Source: JAEUIT01 sp044220875 (GTDB lineage: Bacteria; Planctomycetota; Phycisphaerae; Phycisphaerales; SM1A02). Taken from it: 64,000 nucleotides of DNA. Shown piece after piece: positions 1 to 9,530 of the stretch. Position numbers and translations under genes: made by a program. The notes beneath the pieces were generated by a model. That model worked only from the letters and a program-made list of their open reading frames with translations, was not told the DNA's origin and ran no database searches. Each line of letters starts with the position of its first letter. The first letter of the stretch is position 1. The stretch covers positions 124,001 through 188,000 of the forward strand of contig JBGAQH010000007.1 of the NCBI GenBank assembly GCA_044220875.1, in the 5' to 3' direction.

Positions 1-2
1 CG

Positions 3-2873
3 TTCTATAACACGACGTCCATCACGCTCGATGCGCCCTTCGCCCTTTCGCGGATCGCCTTCGCGGCCGCCGGCGCGGTGAGCGTGCTCGCGACCGCCCT
101 CGTCGTGCGCCGCCGCGTGCGCGGGACCTCGCCGCGGGTGGCGCTGGACGGCATTCCGCGGGCGGAGGTGCCGGCGACCCTCGCCTCGGTCGCCGCGAGC
201 AGGCCGCTGCCGGCCAGCACGCAGCGCGACGCGGGATTCGTCGCGACCGCCGCCGCGGTGCTGCGGAAGGAGATCCGCTGGCTCCTCCGTTCGCCGGGCA
301 TCTACCTCTTCGGCCCGCTCATCCTGCTGCAGGTCGTGGGGTCGAGCCTCATCCGGCCGGGACCGCTCGACACGCTCGTCTTGCACTCGTCAGGCACGAT
401 CGCCGCGTCGGCGTTCAACACGCTCACGCTGCTCCTCGTCCTGCTGACGCTCTACTACACCGTCGAGAGCCTCACCCGCGAGGAGCGACATAACGTTTCG
501 CGCATCGTGCGGTCGACCTCCGCGCCGACGGCGGCGATCCTGGCCGGCAAGGTGCTCGCCAACTCGCTCATGGGAGGCGTGATCGTCGGCGCCGCGTTCC
601 TCGCCGGCGTGATCATCCTGCTGGTGCAGGGGCTGAAGACCCCGATCGAGCCGGGCGTCTTTCTCCTCGTCTGGGGCGTGCTGCTTGCGCCGACGCTCGT
701 TCTCTGGAGCGCGTTCGTGGCGTTCCTGCAGGCGCTGCTCCGCAATCGATACGCTACGTACGTCATCGCCCTGGGCGCGCTGATTCTCACCGGCTTCCTG
801 ACCCAGTTCGGATACACGAACTGGGCGAGCCGCTGGCATCTCTGGAGCGGCGTGATCTGGTCGGACCTCGATCGCCTCGAGCTCCATTGGGAGGCGATCC
901 TCTGGAACCGACTTGCGGTGCTGTCGCTTGCGGTCTTCTTCGTCGTGATGGCGCTGCAGCTCTGGCCGCGGCGGCTCGGCGACATCAGGGCGATCGCCGA
1001 TCGATTCCGCCCGGCGAAGCTGCTGCGGGCCGCGGTGGTCCCGGCGATCGCGGCGATGCCCGCGGTTGTGATGATCTCGGGCATGCTCGTGACGATGCGG
1101 GCCGGGCGCGAGGGCGGGCCGGCCATTCAGCGCGCGAAGGACTATTGGAGGCAGAACAGCGCGACGTGGGAGAACGCGCCGGTGCCGTCGCTTGAGACGC
1201 TCAATGCGGCGATAGACATCCATCCCGAGACGCGATCGCTCTCGGTGAAGGGCACGATCATGGTCCGGAACCGGAGCGAGAGGGCGATGGACGCGATCCC
1301 GATCAGCGTCGCCGACCACCTGAACGTGTCGGCGTGGACGCTGGAGGGCGCGGCGATCGAGCCGGCCGCGCCGTGGAACGGCCAGACGCGGCCCTCGCTC
1401 GAGAACCGCTCGCGGCTCTTTCTCTTCCGGGCCGCCGAGCCGGTCGCGCCGGGCGCGACGATGACCATCGGCTTCGAGCTCGATGGTTCGCTCCCGGGCG
1501 GGTGGAGCAAGCGGCCGGGCAGCGCGAGTGAATTCGTGCTTCCCTCGGGCGTGGTGCTCACCAGCTTCACCGGATCGTTCCTGCCGGTGGTCGGATTCGC
1601 CGAGGGGATCGGCGTCGACGAGAAGAACTCCCGCGAGACGCGCGAGTTCGAGCGCGACTACTGGAAGGGGCGCGTCGATCCGCTCTTCGGTCCGGCCTGG
1701 TCGACGGCGGTGACGTTTGACGTCACGGGGCCGGCGGATTGGACGATCAATTCCGTCGGCGTGCCGAGCGACGAGCGGATCGACGGGAACCGCAAGACCG
1801 TGCGATGGACGAGCGATCAGCCGGTTCGCTTCTTCAATCTCGTCGGAGGTCCGCTGCTGGAGCGAAAAGGCGAGACGACGAAGGTGTACTACGACGCGAG
1901 GCATCCCGGAAACGTTGACCGGATGGTGAAGACGCTGGACGCGGCGCGAAAGTACTACGCGGAGTGGTTCCATCCATATCCGTGGCGCGACCTCAAGCTC
2001 ACCGAATTCCCCGGCCTGGCGACCTATGCCCAGGGCTTCCCCGGCAACATTACGTTCTCGGAGGCGATCGGATTCCTGACCAAGGATGCCGGTGACGATG
2101 AGGCCGACGTTGTGAGCTTCGTCGTGGCCCACGAGTCGGCGCACCAGTGGTGGGGAAACATTCTCACGCCGGGGCGCGGGCCGGGCGGGAACATCCTCGC
2201 GGAGGGCATGGCCAACTTCAGCGCCGCGATGCTCATCGATCGCATCGAGTCGCCGACGAAGCGAAGGGCCGCGATGCGGAAGTTCGAGGATCAGTATGCG
2301 AACGGGCGGAAGCCCGACAACGAGCGTGCTCTGCACAAGGTCGACAACTCCAGGCCGGGCGACACCACCGTGACCTACGACCGCGGCGGGTGGGTGATGT
2401 GGATGCTGAAGGAACTGATGGGCGAGGAGCGGATGCTCGCCGGGCTGCGCGACTTCATCGAGCGGTTCAAGGACGGGCCCGACTTCCCGCTCGTCGAGGA
2501 TCTCGTGGCGACGCTCCGTGAGCATGCGGAGGACGTTCCCGCCTTCGACGCGTTCGTCGCCCAATGGGTGTACGGCACCGTTGTGCCCGAGTTCAAGCTC
2601 GAGGGCGTGACGTCGGAGAAGAGCGGCGACGGCTACGTGGTCCGCGGCAGCGTCCACAACATCGGGACCGGTTCGGTCGCGGTGGACGTGGCCGCCCTCC
2701 AGGAGCGGGACAAGCCCGAGGGGACGCGCGCCCTCGAGTCGCTCTTCGTCGGTCCCGGCGCGGCGGTGCCGTTCGAGATCCGCTGTGCGTTCCCGCCGTC
2801 GCAGGTCATGGTCGACCCGGACGTGCGGGTCCTCCAGCTCGGCCGGAAGCGCGCCGTCGAGAAGGTGCAGTAG
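3..2873 (+). CDS. ABC-2 type permease fused to M1-family metallopeptidase (5' end outside window)
   Basis: The frame is open to the first base, so the N-terminus lies upstream and this is a partial gene. The visible N-terminal third has several hydrophobic stretches typical of an ABC-2 transporter permease. The C-terminal half is an M1 (gluzincin) peptidase domain with the zinc motif HESAH encoded at 2130-2144, followed by QWWGN and then EG (ILAEG). The spacing from HESAH to that Glu is 19 residues rather than the usual 18. Permease/M1 fusions are a known architecture, usually next to an ABC ATPase gene; here that gene would lie upstream and out of view. The substrate is unknown. The fusion call is secure; peptidase activity is inferred from the motif. 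Confidence 0.9.
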   Translation, partial: FYNTTSITLDAPFALSRIAFAAAGAVSVLATALVVRRRVRGTSPRVALDGIPRAEVPATLASVAASRPLPASTQRDAGFVATAAAVLRKEIRWLLRSPGIYLFGPLILLQVVGSSLIRPGPLDTLVLHSSGTIAASAFNTLTLLLVLLTLYYTVESLTREERHNVSRIVRSTSAPTAAILAGKVLANSLMGGVIVGAAFLAGVIILLVQGLKTPIEPGVFLLVWGVLLAPTLVLWSAFVAFLQALLRNRYATYVIALGALILTGFLTQFGYTNWASRWHLWSGVIWSDLDRLELHWEAILWNRLAVLSLAVFFVVMALQLWPRRLGDIRAIADRFRPAKLLRAAVVPAIAAMPAVVMISGMLVTMRAGREGGPAIQRAKDYWRQNSATWENAPVPSLETLNAAIDIHPETRSLSVKGTIMVRNRSERAMDAIPISVADHLNVSAWTLEGAAIEPAAPWNGQTRPSLENRSRLFLFRAAEPVAPGATMTIGFELDGSLPGGWSKRPGSASEFVLPSGVVLTSFTGSFLPVVGFAEGIGVDEKNSRETREFERDYWKGRVDPLFGPAWSTAVTFDVTGPADWTINSVGVPSDERIDGNRKTVRWTSDQPVRFFNLVGGPLLERKGETTKVYYDARHPGNVDRMVKTLDAARKYYAEWFHPYPWRDLKLTEFPGLATYAQGFPGNITFSEAIGFLTKDAGDDEADVVSFVVAHESAHQWWGNILTPGRGPGGNILAEGMANFSAAMLIDRIESPTKRRAAMRKFEDQYANGRKPDNERALHKVDNSRPGDTTVTYDRGGWVMWMLKELMGEERMLAGLRDFIERFKDGPDFPLVEDLVATLREHAEDVPAFDAFVAQWVYGTVVPEFKLEGVTSEKSGDGYVVRGSVHNIGTGSVAVDVAALQERDKPEGTRALESLFVGPGAAVPFEIRCAFPPSQVMVDPDVRVLQLGRKRAVEKVQ

Positions 2874-2898
2874 CGTCGCCTGCTAAACTGGGATCAGG

Positions 2899-2972
2899 GT
2901 CCCGGTAGCTCAGTTGGATAGAGCAGCCGCCTTCTAAGCGGCAGGTCGCGCGTTCGAGTCGCGCCCGGGGCG
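2899..2972 (+). tRNA. tRNA-Arg (anticodon TCT)
   Basis: A full cloverleaf can be drawn by hand. The acceptor stem GTCCCGG pairs with CCGGGGC (one U-G pair). The D-arm is GCTC/GAGC, the anticodon stem GCCGC/GCGGC with loop CTTCTAA gives anticodon TCT, and the T-arm is GCGCG-TTCGAGT-CGCGC. The discriminator base is G and no CCA is encoded. It reads AGA codons. Its 3' half is copied several times just downstream and again near 9.7-10.1 kb, which marks it as a likely integration site. Confidence 0.96.
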
Positions 2973-3701
2973 TTGGGGATCGTTTGGTGACGGAAGCGGC
3001 TCCGCCGGGCGGCAGGTCGCGCGTTCGAGTCGCGCCCCGGGGCGTTGGGAAGCGTCTGGTGACGGATGCGGCTGCGCCGGGCGGCACGTCGCGCGTTCGA
3101 GTCGCGCCCCGGGCGTTGGGGATTTCTTTCGCGCTTGGTCGCGCAACGTCGCAGTTTCACTCGACTTCCTCGGTCGACCTGTCGTCTGCGGCGACGTGCC
3201 CTTGTCGCGCTTCATCGCGCCATTTCGCGCCACCTCGCGCCCCAACCGCTGGGGGTATCGCTGGGGGTCATCAGTGCCACTCCTCGTGCCCCCGACATCG
3301 TCGAGATCCGCACCTTCACGCGTGCACTCAAGCCCGTCAACGATCGATCGGAGCGTCTCGTCCTCGACGTGGTTGTTTCGGCCGAAGGTCAGCGCGGGCG
3401 TCGAGTGACGCGCGAGCTCCTGGGCCGCAGGGACGTTCGACGTCCGCTCGACCACGCGGCTGATGAGGAACCGGAGGGCCCGATCCCTGAACTCCCGGGC
3501 CTCGTTGGTGTCCCGGCCGTGCTTCAGGGCGTTCTTCGACGAACGGGCAAGACCCTCGGCCGTTCGTGGCCCCGTGGTGTGCTCCCAGGGTCGGTTCCGC
3601 CGGGCGGCTTCCCGAAGTCGTGCCCGTCCATCTTCGGTCAGCTGGCCGGCCTTCCGGAGGTTTCTTCTGTTGGCGTCAAGCTGCTTCTGGGAGAGCAGCA
3701 C
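2934..3701 (-). pseudogene. chimeric remnant: 'KHG' mobile-element protein joined to a tyrosine-recombinase C-terminus
   Basis: One open frame joins two unrelated pieces. The first piece (about 3471-3701) begins LSQKQLDANRRN and contains GPRTAEGLARSSKNALKHG. This resembles small proteins often found in mobile or accessory DNA, whose function I do not know. The second piece (about 3240-3470) looks like the end of a tyrosine recombinase: AQELARHSTPALTFGR followed by NNHVEDETLR. The residue expected to be the catalytic Tyr (usually GRYxH) is Asn. The frame then runs through the tRNA-derived repeats, as integrase genes at tRNA sites often do. A GTG at 3701 is my chosen start; an ATG at 3839 also exists. 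It is probably non-functional. Confidence 0.55.
2973..3115 (+). repeat. tandem copies of the tRNA-Arg 3' end (array A)
   Basis: Two further copies of the 33-34 bp tRNA 3' segment (variable arm, T-arm and acceptor 3' strand) lie at 3011-3044 and 3083-3115. A conserved linker of about 38 bp, ending in GCGCCGGGC or a close variant, separates them. Counting the copy inside the intact tRNA there are three units at roughly 71-bp spacing. The T-arm sequence is kept, but the 5' half of the tRNA is not repeated, so these are not complete tRNA genes. Confidence 0.9.
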
Positions 3702-3846
3702 GGACTCCAATTCGTTCGGAAAACACCCTCCCAGAGCCGAGAGGGAGGCAGGTCCTAAGCCAAGGAAAAGAGTCTCGAAACCGGCCCGAGACGCTTCGCA
3801 CGGTTCGCCTCTGTCCCCCCACACGCCGCGCCTTGCCACGGTTCCC

Positions 3847-4116
3847 TCAGCCGGCCCGCCGGCGCCGCGACTTCGCTCGACGCTTCAGCTCGGCCCGGTA
3901 CGCCTCGATCGCCGAATCCGGTCCCATCGCGCACTGCCCGAGCCGCCACCTGAACTGCCGGTGAGCCGCGGCCGCGACCAGCCGATCCTGGCCCCGCGTG
4001 AGGGCGATCAGCGTCGCGACCTCCCGCTCGACGGTCCACGGCGCGTCTTGTCCGCGACTGTCAGCGTCGCCGTGCCCATTCGCTGGATCGCATTGCGGTT
4101 GCGCCATGGTCGCCAT
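3847..4116 (-). CDS. small hypothetical protein, accessory region
   Basis: A short reading frame of about 89 codons starting MATMAQ; an ATG farther upstream at 4170 would lengthen it. The C-terminal half is charged and Arg/Lys-rich (AELKRRAKSRRRR). It lies upstream of, and in the same direction as, the chimeric remnant, so the two may once have been one unit. I do not recognise a family. The frame could be a chance opening in GC-rich DNA. Confidence 0.35.
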   Translation of the reverse strand: MATMAQPQCDPANGHGDADSRGQDAPWTVEREVATLIALTRGQDRLVAAAAHRQFRWRLGQCAMGPDSAIEAYRAELKRRAKSRRRRAG

Positions 4117-4247
4117 GATAGCGCGCTGCAAACCGCCCAATGTGAACGCAGACCTCGCCGCCGCAATCACTTGATACCGAACTCCGCAGGCCAGCGCCTT
4201 GAACCGCGGGGGCTCTGCCCGTAGCGTGCGACGAGCAGAGGAGACTC

Positions 4248-6368
4248 ATGAAGAGCAAGGTCTTTTGTGGGCTGGGGTTGTGCGCGGCAATGACGGTCTG
4301 CGTGACGGCTACCGGCGGCCCTCCGCTGAAGGTCGTCAGTTGGGGCGACTACGACCCGACGTGGCTGCGGCCTCCAGCTGGGTTGCCCGAACTGCGAGAG
4401 ATCGAAGCCGGTACGCAGTTCGTTGCAGGCATCACACAAGAATCGTCTCTCGTTGGGTGGGGGTACTTCTCCTTTCCCTGGTCGGAGTTCTTCATTCCCG
4501 CCGACGTCGACCAGGTGACGCTGCTTAGGACAAGCCCGAGGGGGGTACTTGTGGTGAAGAGTGACGGAACCGTTCGGATTTGGGGTCCGGAGGTGGGGGG
4601 CGGCCTCTTAGTCGATCCGCCGCCAAGTACGAATGGTGCGATCGACGCAGGACTCGGCGATACAGCGGCAATTGCGTTGACCCCCCTTGGCGAGGTAGTC
4701 GTTTGGGGCGGCGGTGAGATTGTTTCGGAGATCCCCCCGGATTTGGGACCGTGCGTTGACGTATTCGCTCGGTGGCAGTTCGCAGCGGCCGTGACGTTGG
4801 CCGGAGATGTTCGTTGCTGGGGTGACGTTCCCGCACAGTTGCCCTGTGACCCACCGGATAGCCGATTGGATGTCGCGTCGATCGTCTCCGGCGAGCAGAA
4901 TCGTGCCGTTATGCTCGCTGACGCAAGCGTCGTCGCGTGGGGGAGCTACTCAGGCGGCATTAGCCCGCCGCCGCCGTCAGCGTTGACAGACTGCGTTCGC
5001 CTAAAAGAGTCCAGCGATGGATACAAGACGGCTGCCATTCGTGCGGACGGCGTCGCGTATGTTTGGGGAGACGTGCCAGCGGGTGCTGGAGTTCCCACCG
5101 TGTCGCCAGGCGGGATTCACGATCTTGCGATGTCGTCGGCCCGCACCTTCGCCCTCATCGACGAATTCACCGACTGCAACGCCAACGGTCTCGACGACTC
5201 AGCCGAGATCGAAGCCGGCACCGCGCTCGACTGCAACGGCGACTGGATCCCCGACACCTGCCAGTTCGACCAAGGAACCGTCGAAGACTGCAACGGCAAC
5301 GGCATCGCCGACGCCTGTGAGAAAGCGATCCCGTTCGAGACCGCGTCGGCAAACCTCGGACCGATTGGCTTCGGCTCCCAGCAGAGCTGGGGTATCGACG
5401 ACGCGCCGCCTGCCGCGAGTCACGCGACCCTGTCACTGACGGCGCAGGGCGACTTCTCCTCGGTGAGCGAGTACGTCGTCGTCCGCCTCAATGGCGACGC
5501 GATCGGCGTGGCCTTCATCGACGGGGCGGACTGCACCGACATCGGCCCCGAGACCATCACGATCTCGGCTGCGACGTTCAATGCCCTGGTCGGCCCGAGC
5601 GGAGCCGCGACTTTCACCTTCGAGCCGACGATCGCCGTCAACGCGAACGCCTGCCCAGGAGGCACGTGGATCGCGGCGACCCTGAGCTACAACGGCGCGA
5701 CGGACCTCGACTGCAACGCGAACGGCCTACTCGACGCCTGCGAGATCGCCGCGGGCTACGCCGAAGACTGCAACCTCGACGGTGTCCCCGACTCCTGCCA
5801 GGACACGACCGCCGACTGCAACGCCAACCGCGTCTGGGACGCGTGCGACATCGCCTCGGGGGCGGCCGATGACTGCAACGGCAACGGCGTCCCCGACACC
5901 TGCGACATCGGCTCGGGCTCGGAAGGGGACTGCAACGGCAACGGCCGCTTCGACGAGTGCGAGATCGCGGACGGCTCGGTGCCCGACTGCAACGACAACG
6001 GCGTCCCCGATTCGTGCGACGTCGCGGCGGGGACGACCCCCGACTGCAATGCGAATGGGATTCCCGACGCCTGCGACATCGCGAGCGGCGCGTCGGCCGA
6101 TTGCAACGCCAATGGGACGCCGGACTCGTGCGACATCGCGTCCGGTGCTGAGGCCGACATCAACGGCAACGGCATTCCCGATGCGTGCGAGGGCCTCCTC
6201 TGTCCCGGCGACCTGAACGACGACCACGCGGTTACCGGCGCCGACCTCGCGATCCTGCTCGGCTTCTGGGGTCCCGTGGGATCGTTCCCGCGGGCGGACA
6301 TCGATGGGAGCGGGACCGTCGATGCGGGTGATCTCGCAATCCTGCTCGGAGGGTGGGGACCATGCTAA
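4248..6368 (+). CDS. secreted RCC1-like repeat protein with DCNxN repeats and C-terminal GC-type dockerin
   Basis: An N-terminal signal peptide is followed by RCC1/beta-propeller-like repeats (patterns such as VVSWGDY, VRIWG, VVVWGGG, VRCWGD, VYVWGD) to about residue 300. A spacer and a run of about ten DCNxNxxPDxC-I-xxG repeats follow, likely calcium-binding in the style of thrombospondin type 3. The protein ends in two dockerin-like half motifs (GDLNDDHAVTGADLAILLG and ADIDGSGTVDAGDLAILLG), closing WGPC. The GAGGAG-type ribosome site before ATG 4248 supports this start. The next gene overlaps the stop. Base composition changes inside the gene: the propeller part uses far more A/T third positions than the DCN repeats. 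It is probably cell-surface anchored or exported. Confidence 0.85.
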   Translation: MKSKVFCGLGLCAAMTVCVTATGGPPLKVVSWGDYDPTWLRPPAGLPELREIEAGTQFVAGITQESSLVGWGYFSFPWSEFFIPADVDQVTLLRTSPRGVLVVKSDGTVRIWGPEVGGGLLVDPPPSTNGAIDAGLGDTAAIALTPLGEVVVWGGGEIVSEIPPDLGPCVDVFARWQFAAAVTLAGDVRCWGDVPAQLPCDPPDSRLDVASIVSGEQNRAVMLADASVVAWGSYSGGISPPPPSALTDCVRLKESSDGYKTAAIRADGVAYVWGDVPAGAGVPTVSPGGIHDLAMSSARTFALIDEFTDCNANGLDDSAEIEAGTALDCNGDWIPDTCQFDQGTVEDCNGNGIADACEKAIPFETASANLGPIGFGSQQSWGIDDAPPAASHATLSLTAQGDFSSVSEYVVVRLNGDAIGVAFIDGADCTDIGPETITISAATFNALVGPSGAATFTFEPTIAVNANACPGGTWIAATLSYNGATDLDCNANGLLDACEIAAGYAEDCNLDGVPDSCQDTTADCNANRVWDACDIASGAADDCNGNGVPDTCDIGSGSEGDCNGNGRFDECEIADGSVPDCNDNGVPDSCDVAAGTTPDCNANGIPDACDIASGASADCNANGTPDSCDIASGAEADINGNGIPDACEGLLCPGDLNDDHAVTGADLAILLGFWGPVGSFPRADIDGSGTVDAGDLAILLGGWGPC

Positions 6369-8458
6369 AGACCCTTGCGATCTTGGTTGTTCTGATTGGA
6401 CTGGCTATTCCCCGTGCGAGCTTTGCTCAACTGGATTGTCCAGGCTCTTGGATTCCCCTGGCCGGTAAGGAGACGCCTTGCGGGCTTGGGTTTAATGCGC
6501 CGGTGAGCGCCGTTGTCCGCTTCGACTTCGGCGAAGGGCTACAGACGGTCGTAGGTGGGTATTTCACCGAAGTCGGTGGGCAGTCCGCGCTACGAGTCGC
6601 GTCGGGTGAGGGCGCGGTGTGGTCGCAGGTCGGTAATGGGTTCGACAAGCCGGTGACGCTGCTTTGTGCTCTCGAGAACGGAGGCGGGGAACCTGCGACG
6701 CTATTCGCTGCGGGCGAATTTTCAGAATCCGGGTCGGTCGCTGTCTTGCGCCTAGCAACGTGGAATGGGATCTGTTGGAGTACGGTTGGGCGCGGCCTAG
6801 GACCGGCAGCCAGCGGTTTCACCCAAGTGAGTGCGATGTGTGCCGGAGTCGTTGGCGGTGGCGGGGCGAAGCTGTTTGTCGCTGGCAACTTCACGATTCC
6901 GGGCGTTTCGGACGATGTGTGCATCGCTTCATGGGATGGCAAGGCGTGGTCGGTCGTGGCAAGCGAATCTGACGGAAGCGTTCACTCCCTCGCAATCCAC
7001 GCGTCCGCGGCTCATCCGAGTCCAGTGCTGGTCGCAGGCGGGGACTTCCACACGATGGCCGGCACCGCGGCGGCTCGTATCGCACAATGGGATGGCCAGA
7101 GTTGGACGGCCCTCGGCGTTGGACTTTCCGACGGGGACGTATCCTGCTTGGCCAGCTATCCAGGCTCAGAAGGTAGCGAGCTCTTTGTCGGCGGCAGTTT
7201 CACCGGGGCGGGAGACATCTCGTCTCCGAGTCTCATCCGTTGGAGTGGGGACTCATGGCTCGCTACACCCTTCAAGGTCGACAATCCCAACAATCATCCG
7301 ATAGCATTCGCACCGTTCGATGCGGCGGGCAGCGGAGGTAATTCGCTACTCGCGCTCTCCATCAATGGCCTCCTGATTTGGGATGGCATCCAGTGGCGAT
7401 TCGTGTCCACGAACTTCTCAAGCGTCCCAACATGTCTTTGTCCCGTCGACGAGGGTGACGGCGATCGATCGGTATTCGTCGGAGGGAACTTCTTCGCTAA
7501 CTGGGGATTCTGCGCGAACCCGAGTCCGGCAGGCGACAGCTTTCTCGCCAAATGGAAACCCTGCCCTCGAGTGCTGCACGTGCCAACGGAGTTCTCAAGT
7601 ATTCAGGACGCCGTCGATGGCGCGCTCGCTGGCGATGTTGTCGAGATCGAATCAGGGGCATACTCCGAGGCGGTGCAAATCCAAGGCAAGCGAATAACCC
7701 TCCAGGGGGCAGGGCGGCCCTGTGACGTGACGCTAATTGGAAGCCCGAACTCGACGTCCCGCATAGTCACCGTCGTCGGGCAGGCTGCCGCGGGGACAAA
7801 GCTCGTAGCGCTTCGATTTCAGGACTCAGTTAGCGGCGCGCTGCTCGTGTCCTCGTCCGGAGTGAACCTCGAGGGTTGTTGTTTCATGCAGAATACAGCG
7901 CCAGCTGGTGGGGCGATCCTGGTCGATGGACTAGGGGTCGTCAGCGCGCATAGTTGCCAATTCTATGAAAACCACGCCAGCGGTTCAGGTGGGGCGGTGT
8001 TCGTCAGCGGCGCGAGTGCATCGCTCGTCGATTGTGAGCTCATCGCCAACTCGGCAACGAAAGGAGGGGCCGTTGCGGCCGTGCTGCCCAACTCGAACCA
8101 ACACGTTTTCATTCAAGGATCGGTGCTGGAGAACAACATTGCGTCGATCGGTTCCGGCGGGGCCATTGACGTCAGCGGACCCGCTTCGGATGCATTGGCA
8201 CTCGGCGCTTCTACCGTGTGCGCCAACAGCAGTCCCCAACTAGTTCCGCCGACGTATGTTGACCTCGGCGGAAACACGATCTGCCCTTGCGGCGCTGACC
8301 TGAATGCAAGTGGCGTGATCGACGGCGCAGATCTTGCGATTCTCCTGGCGTTCTGGGGACCGGTGGGGTTGTTCCCCGCCGCCGACATCGACGGCAGTGG
8401 TAGCGTCGATGGTGCGGATCTGGCGACGCTTCTCGCAGGATGGGGACCGTGCTCGTGA
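6362..8458 (+). CDS. secreted beta-propeller/right-handed beta-helix protein with GC-type dockerin
   Basis: The start at 6362 overlaps the upstream stop (ATGCTAA), implying coupled translation. An ATG at 6353 is also in frame but leaves a poorer leader. After a signal peptide (ILVVLIGLAIPRASFA) come repeats of the form 'xVAGxFT...IAxWDGxxWxxLG', typical of kelch-like or delta-60-type propellers. From about residue 400 a pectate-lyase-like parallel beta-helix begins (FSSIQDAVDGALAGDVVEI, then GG-AI repeats). The C-terminus has two dockerin-like halves ending WGPCS. Third positions are visibly less GC-rich than in chromosomal neighbours, which fits transfer. Enzyme activity is not evident; a surface or adhesive role is inferred. 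Confidence 0.82.
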   Translation: MLKTLAILVVLIGLAIPRASFAQLDCPGSWIPLAGKETPCGLGFNAPVSAVVRFDFGEGLQTVVGGYFTEVGGQSALRVASGEGAVWSQVGNGFDKPVTLLCALENGGGEPATLFAAGEFSESGSVAVLRLATWNGICWSTVGRGLGPAASGFTQVSAMCAGVVGGGGAKLFVAGNFTIPGVSDDVCIASWDGKAWSVVASESDGSVHSLAIHASAAHPSPVLVAGGDFHTMAGTAAARIAQWDGQSWTALGVGLSDGDVSCLASYPGSEGSELFVGGSFTGAGDISSPSLIRWSGDSWLATPFKVDNPNNHPIAFAPFDAAGSGGNSLLALSINGLLIWDGIQWRFVSTNFSSVPTCLCPVDEGDGDRSVFVGGNFFANWGFCANPSPAGDSFLAKWKPCPRVLHVPTEFSSIQDAVDGALAGDVVEIESGAYSEAVQIQGKRITLQGAGRPCDVTLIGSPNSTSRIVTVVGQAAAGTKLVALRFQDSVSGALLVSSSGVNLEGCCFMQNTAPAGGAILVDGLGVVSAHSCQFYENHASGSGGAVFVSGASASLVDCELIANSATKGGAVAAVLPNSNQHVFIQGSVLENNIASIGSGGAIDVSGPASDALALGASTVCANSSPQLVPPTYVDLGGNTICPCGADLNASGVIDGADLAILLAFWGPVGLFPAADIDGSGSVDGADLATLLAGWGPCS

Positions 8459-8558
8459 ATAGATCGACGGCTCCGCATTAGTCGCGATTCTGACGTGTTG
8501 ACGCGGAGAGCGCACGTGTGTGTCGGCACGAGCGATGCGCTAGGCGAGCTTTCGGAGA

Positions 8559-9385
8559 CTACGGGGCGTTGACCAACAGCGGTAATGATCGCCAGCGTTC
8601 CGAAGATCGAGCGAGGTGCACACGATAGACGGAGTTGCCCCATAGAGCCGCGACCCAACGGTGGGAGACCGGAGCTGGGAGGAGGCCAAAGGCGGTGATG
8701 TGTCGGCGCGTCGAACTGACCTTCCCCACGAACCGCCGTCTGCTGTCGACCTCGAACTCGACGCAGACGTCGTAACCCTTCGCGGGCCCTCGTCGTGCAC
8801 CTGCACCCTTTCGGCGAACACGATCACACCCTCGCGGTCCACGCGAGCCTCCGGACTGAAGGTCGCCAAGGGAGCCTGGCAGACGGGGCTCCGAGGAGAA
8901 TGGGCGAAGAACCGGACCTTAACGGCGACGTCTCTGCCCGGCGGCAGCTCGAAGCGGAGCGGGAGCACCCGGTGGCCGGTGGGGTTGCTCCATCCGCGGG
9001 CAGCGACATCGAAGCCCATCGTTCGCCAGAAGCCGATCGAGGTTTGGGGTGCACAGTGGACCTTCAGGAGCGTCTCATTGGCCTCCAGGTGCTGCGCGAT
9101 CCGATGGTCGACGAGCGCGCTCCCGACGCCGCGTCCCCGGTGCTCGAAGCGGACCTGAAGGATCGACGACCCGACGAAGTCGCCGGCGAGATACCCGAGG
9201 ATGTGGCCGCGACGGCTGTCGACGCAGACAGAGACCTTCCCCTCGCCGTACAGCCGCTCGATCCATCCCCAGTTGCAGAGGAAGTTGCCGGGCGTGCCGC
9301 GACGATCCTCGGCGATTAACCAGGCATGGATCTCAGCGAGGTCCCCGCTTGTCGCGGCGCGGATCAGCGTTTTCGTCTGCCTCAT
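8559..9385 (-). pseudogene. GNAT-type acetyltransferase, frameshifted in its C-terminal region
   Basis: The gene starts at ATG 9385 with a good site (AAGGAG). The first ~150 residues are a GNAT N-acetyltransferase fold, with VRFEHRGRGVGSALV as the acetyl-CoA binding loop and SIGFWRTMGFD later. Near 8780 the sensible reading moves to another frame. The annotated frame becomes Ser/Arg-rich, while the other frame reads KGYDVCVEFEVDSRRRFVG and later RWVAALWGNSVYRV, ending at a stop at 8559. One inserted base near 8783 (an extra G in CCCGCG) would restore the frame. This is a real one-base deletion or a sequencing error. The acceptor substrate is unknown. Confidence 0.65.
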
Positions 9386-9530
9386 GACTTCTCCTTCAGT
9401 GAGTGAGAGGATCGGCTCGGACCGAACCCGGGTTGGGGCGAGACCGAATCAGGTGGGTGGGAGGTGCGATGGCGAACCATGCGAACGGTTGCGGCGCGCC
9501 TTGTCCGTCGAGCGCGATCAGGCGCGACGT

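Noticed and set aside
390..2657. 755-codon frame antisense to the M1 peptidase gene
   Set aside because: It is His/Arg/Pro-rich with no domains and is explained as a high-GC shadow of the real gene.
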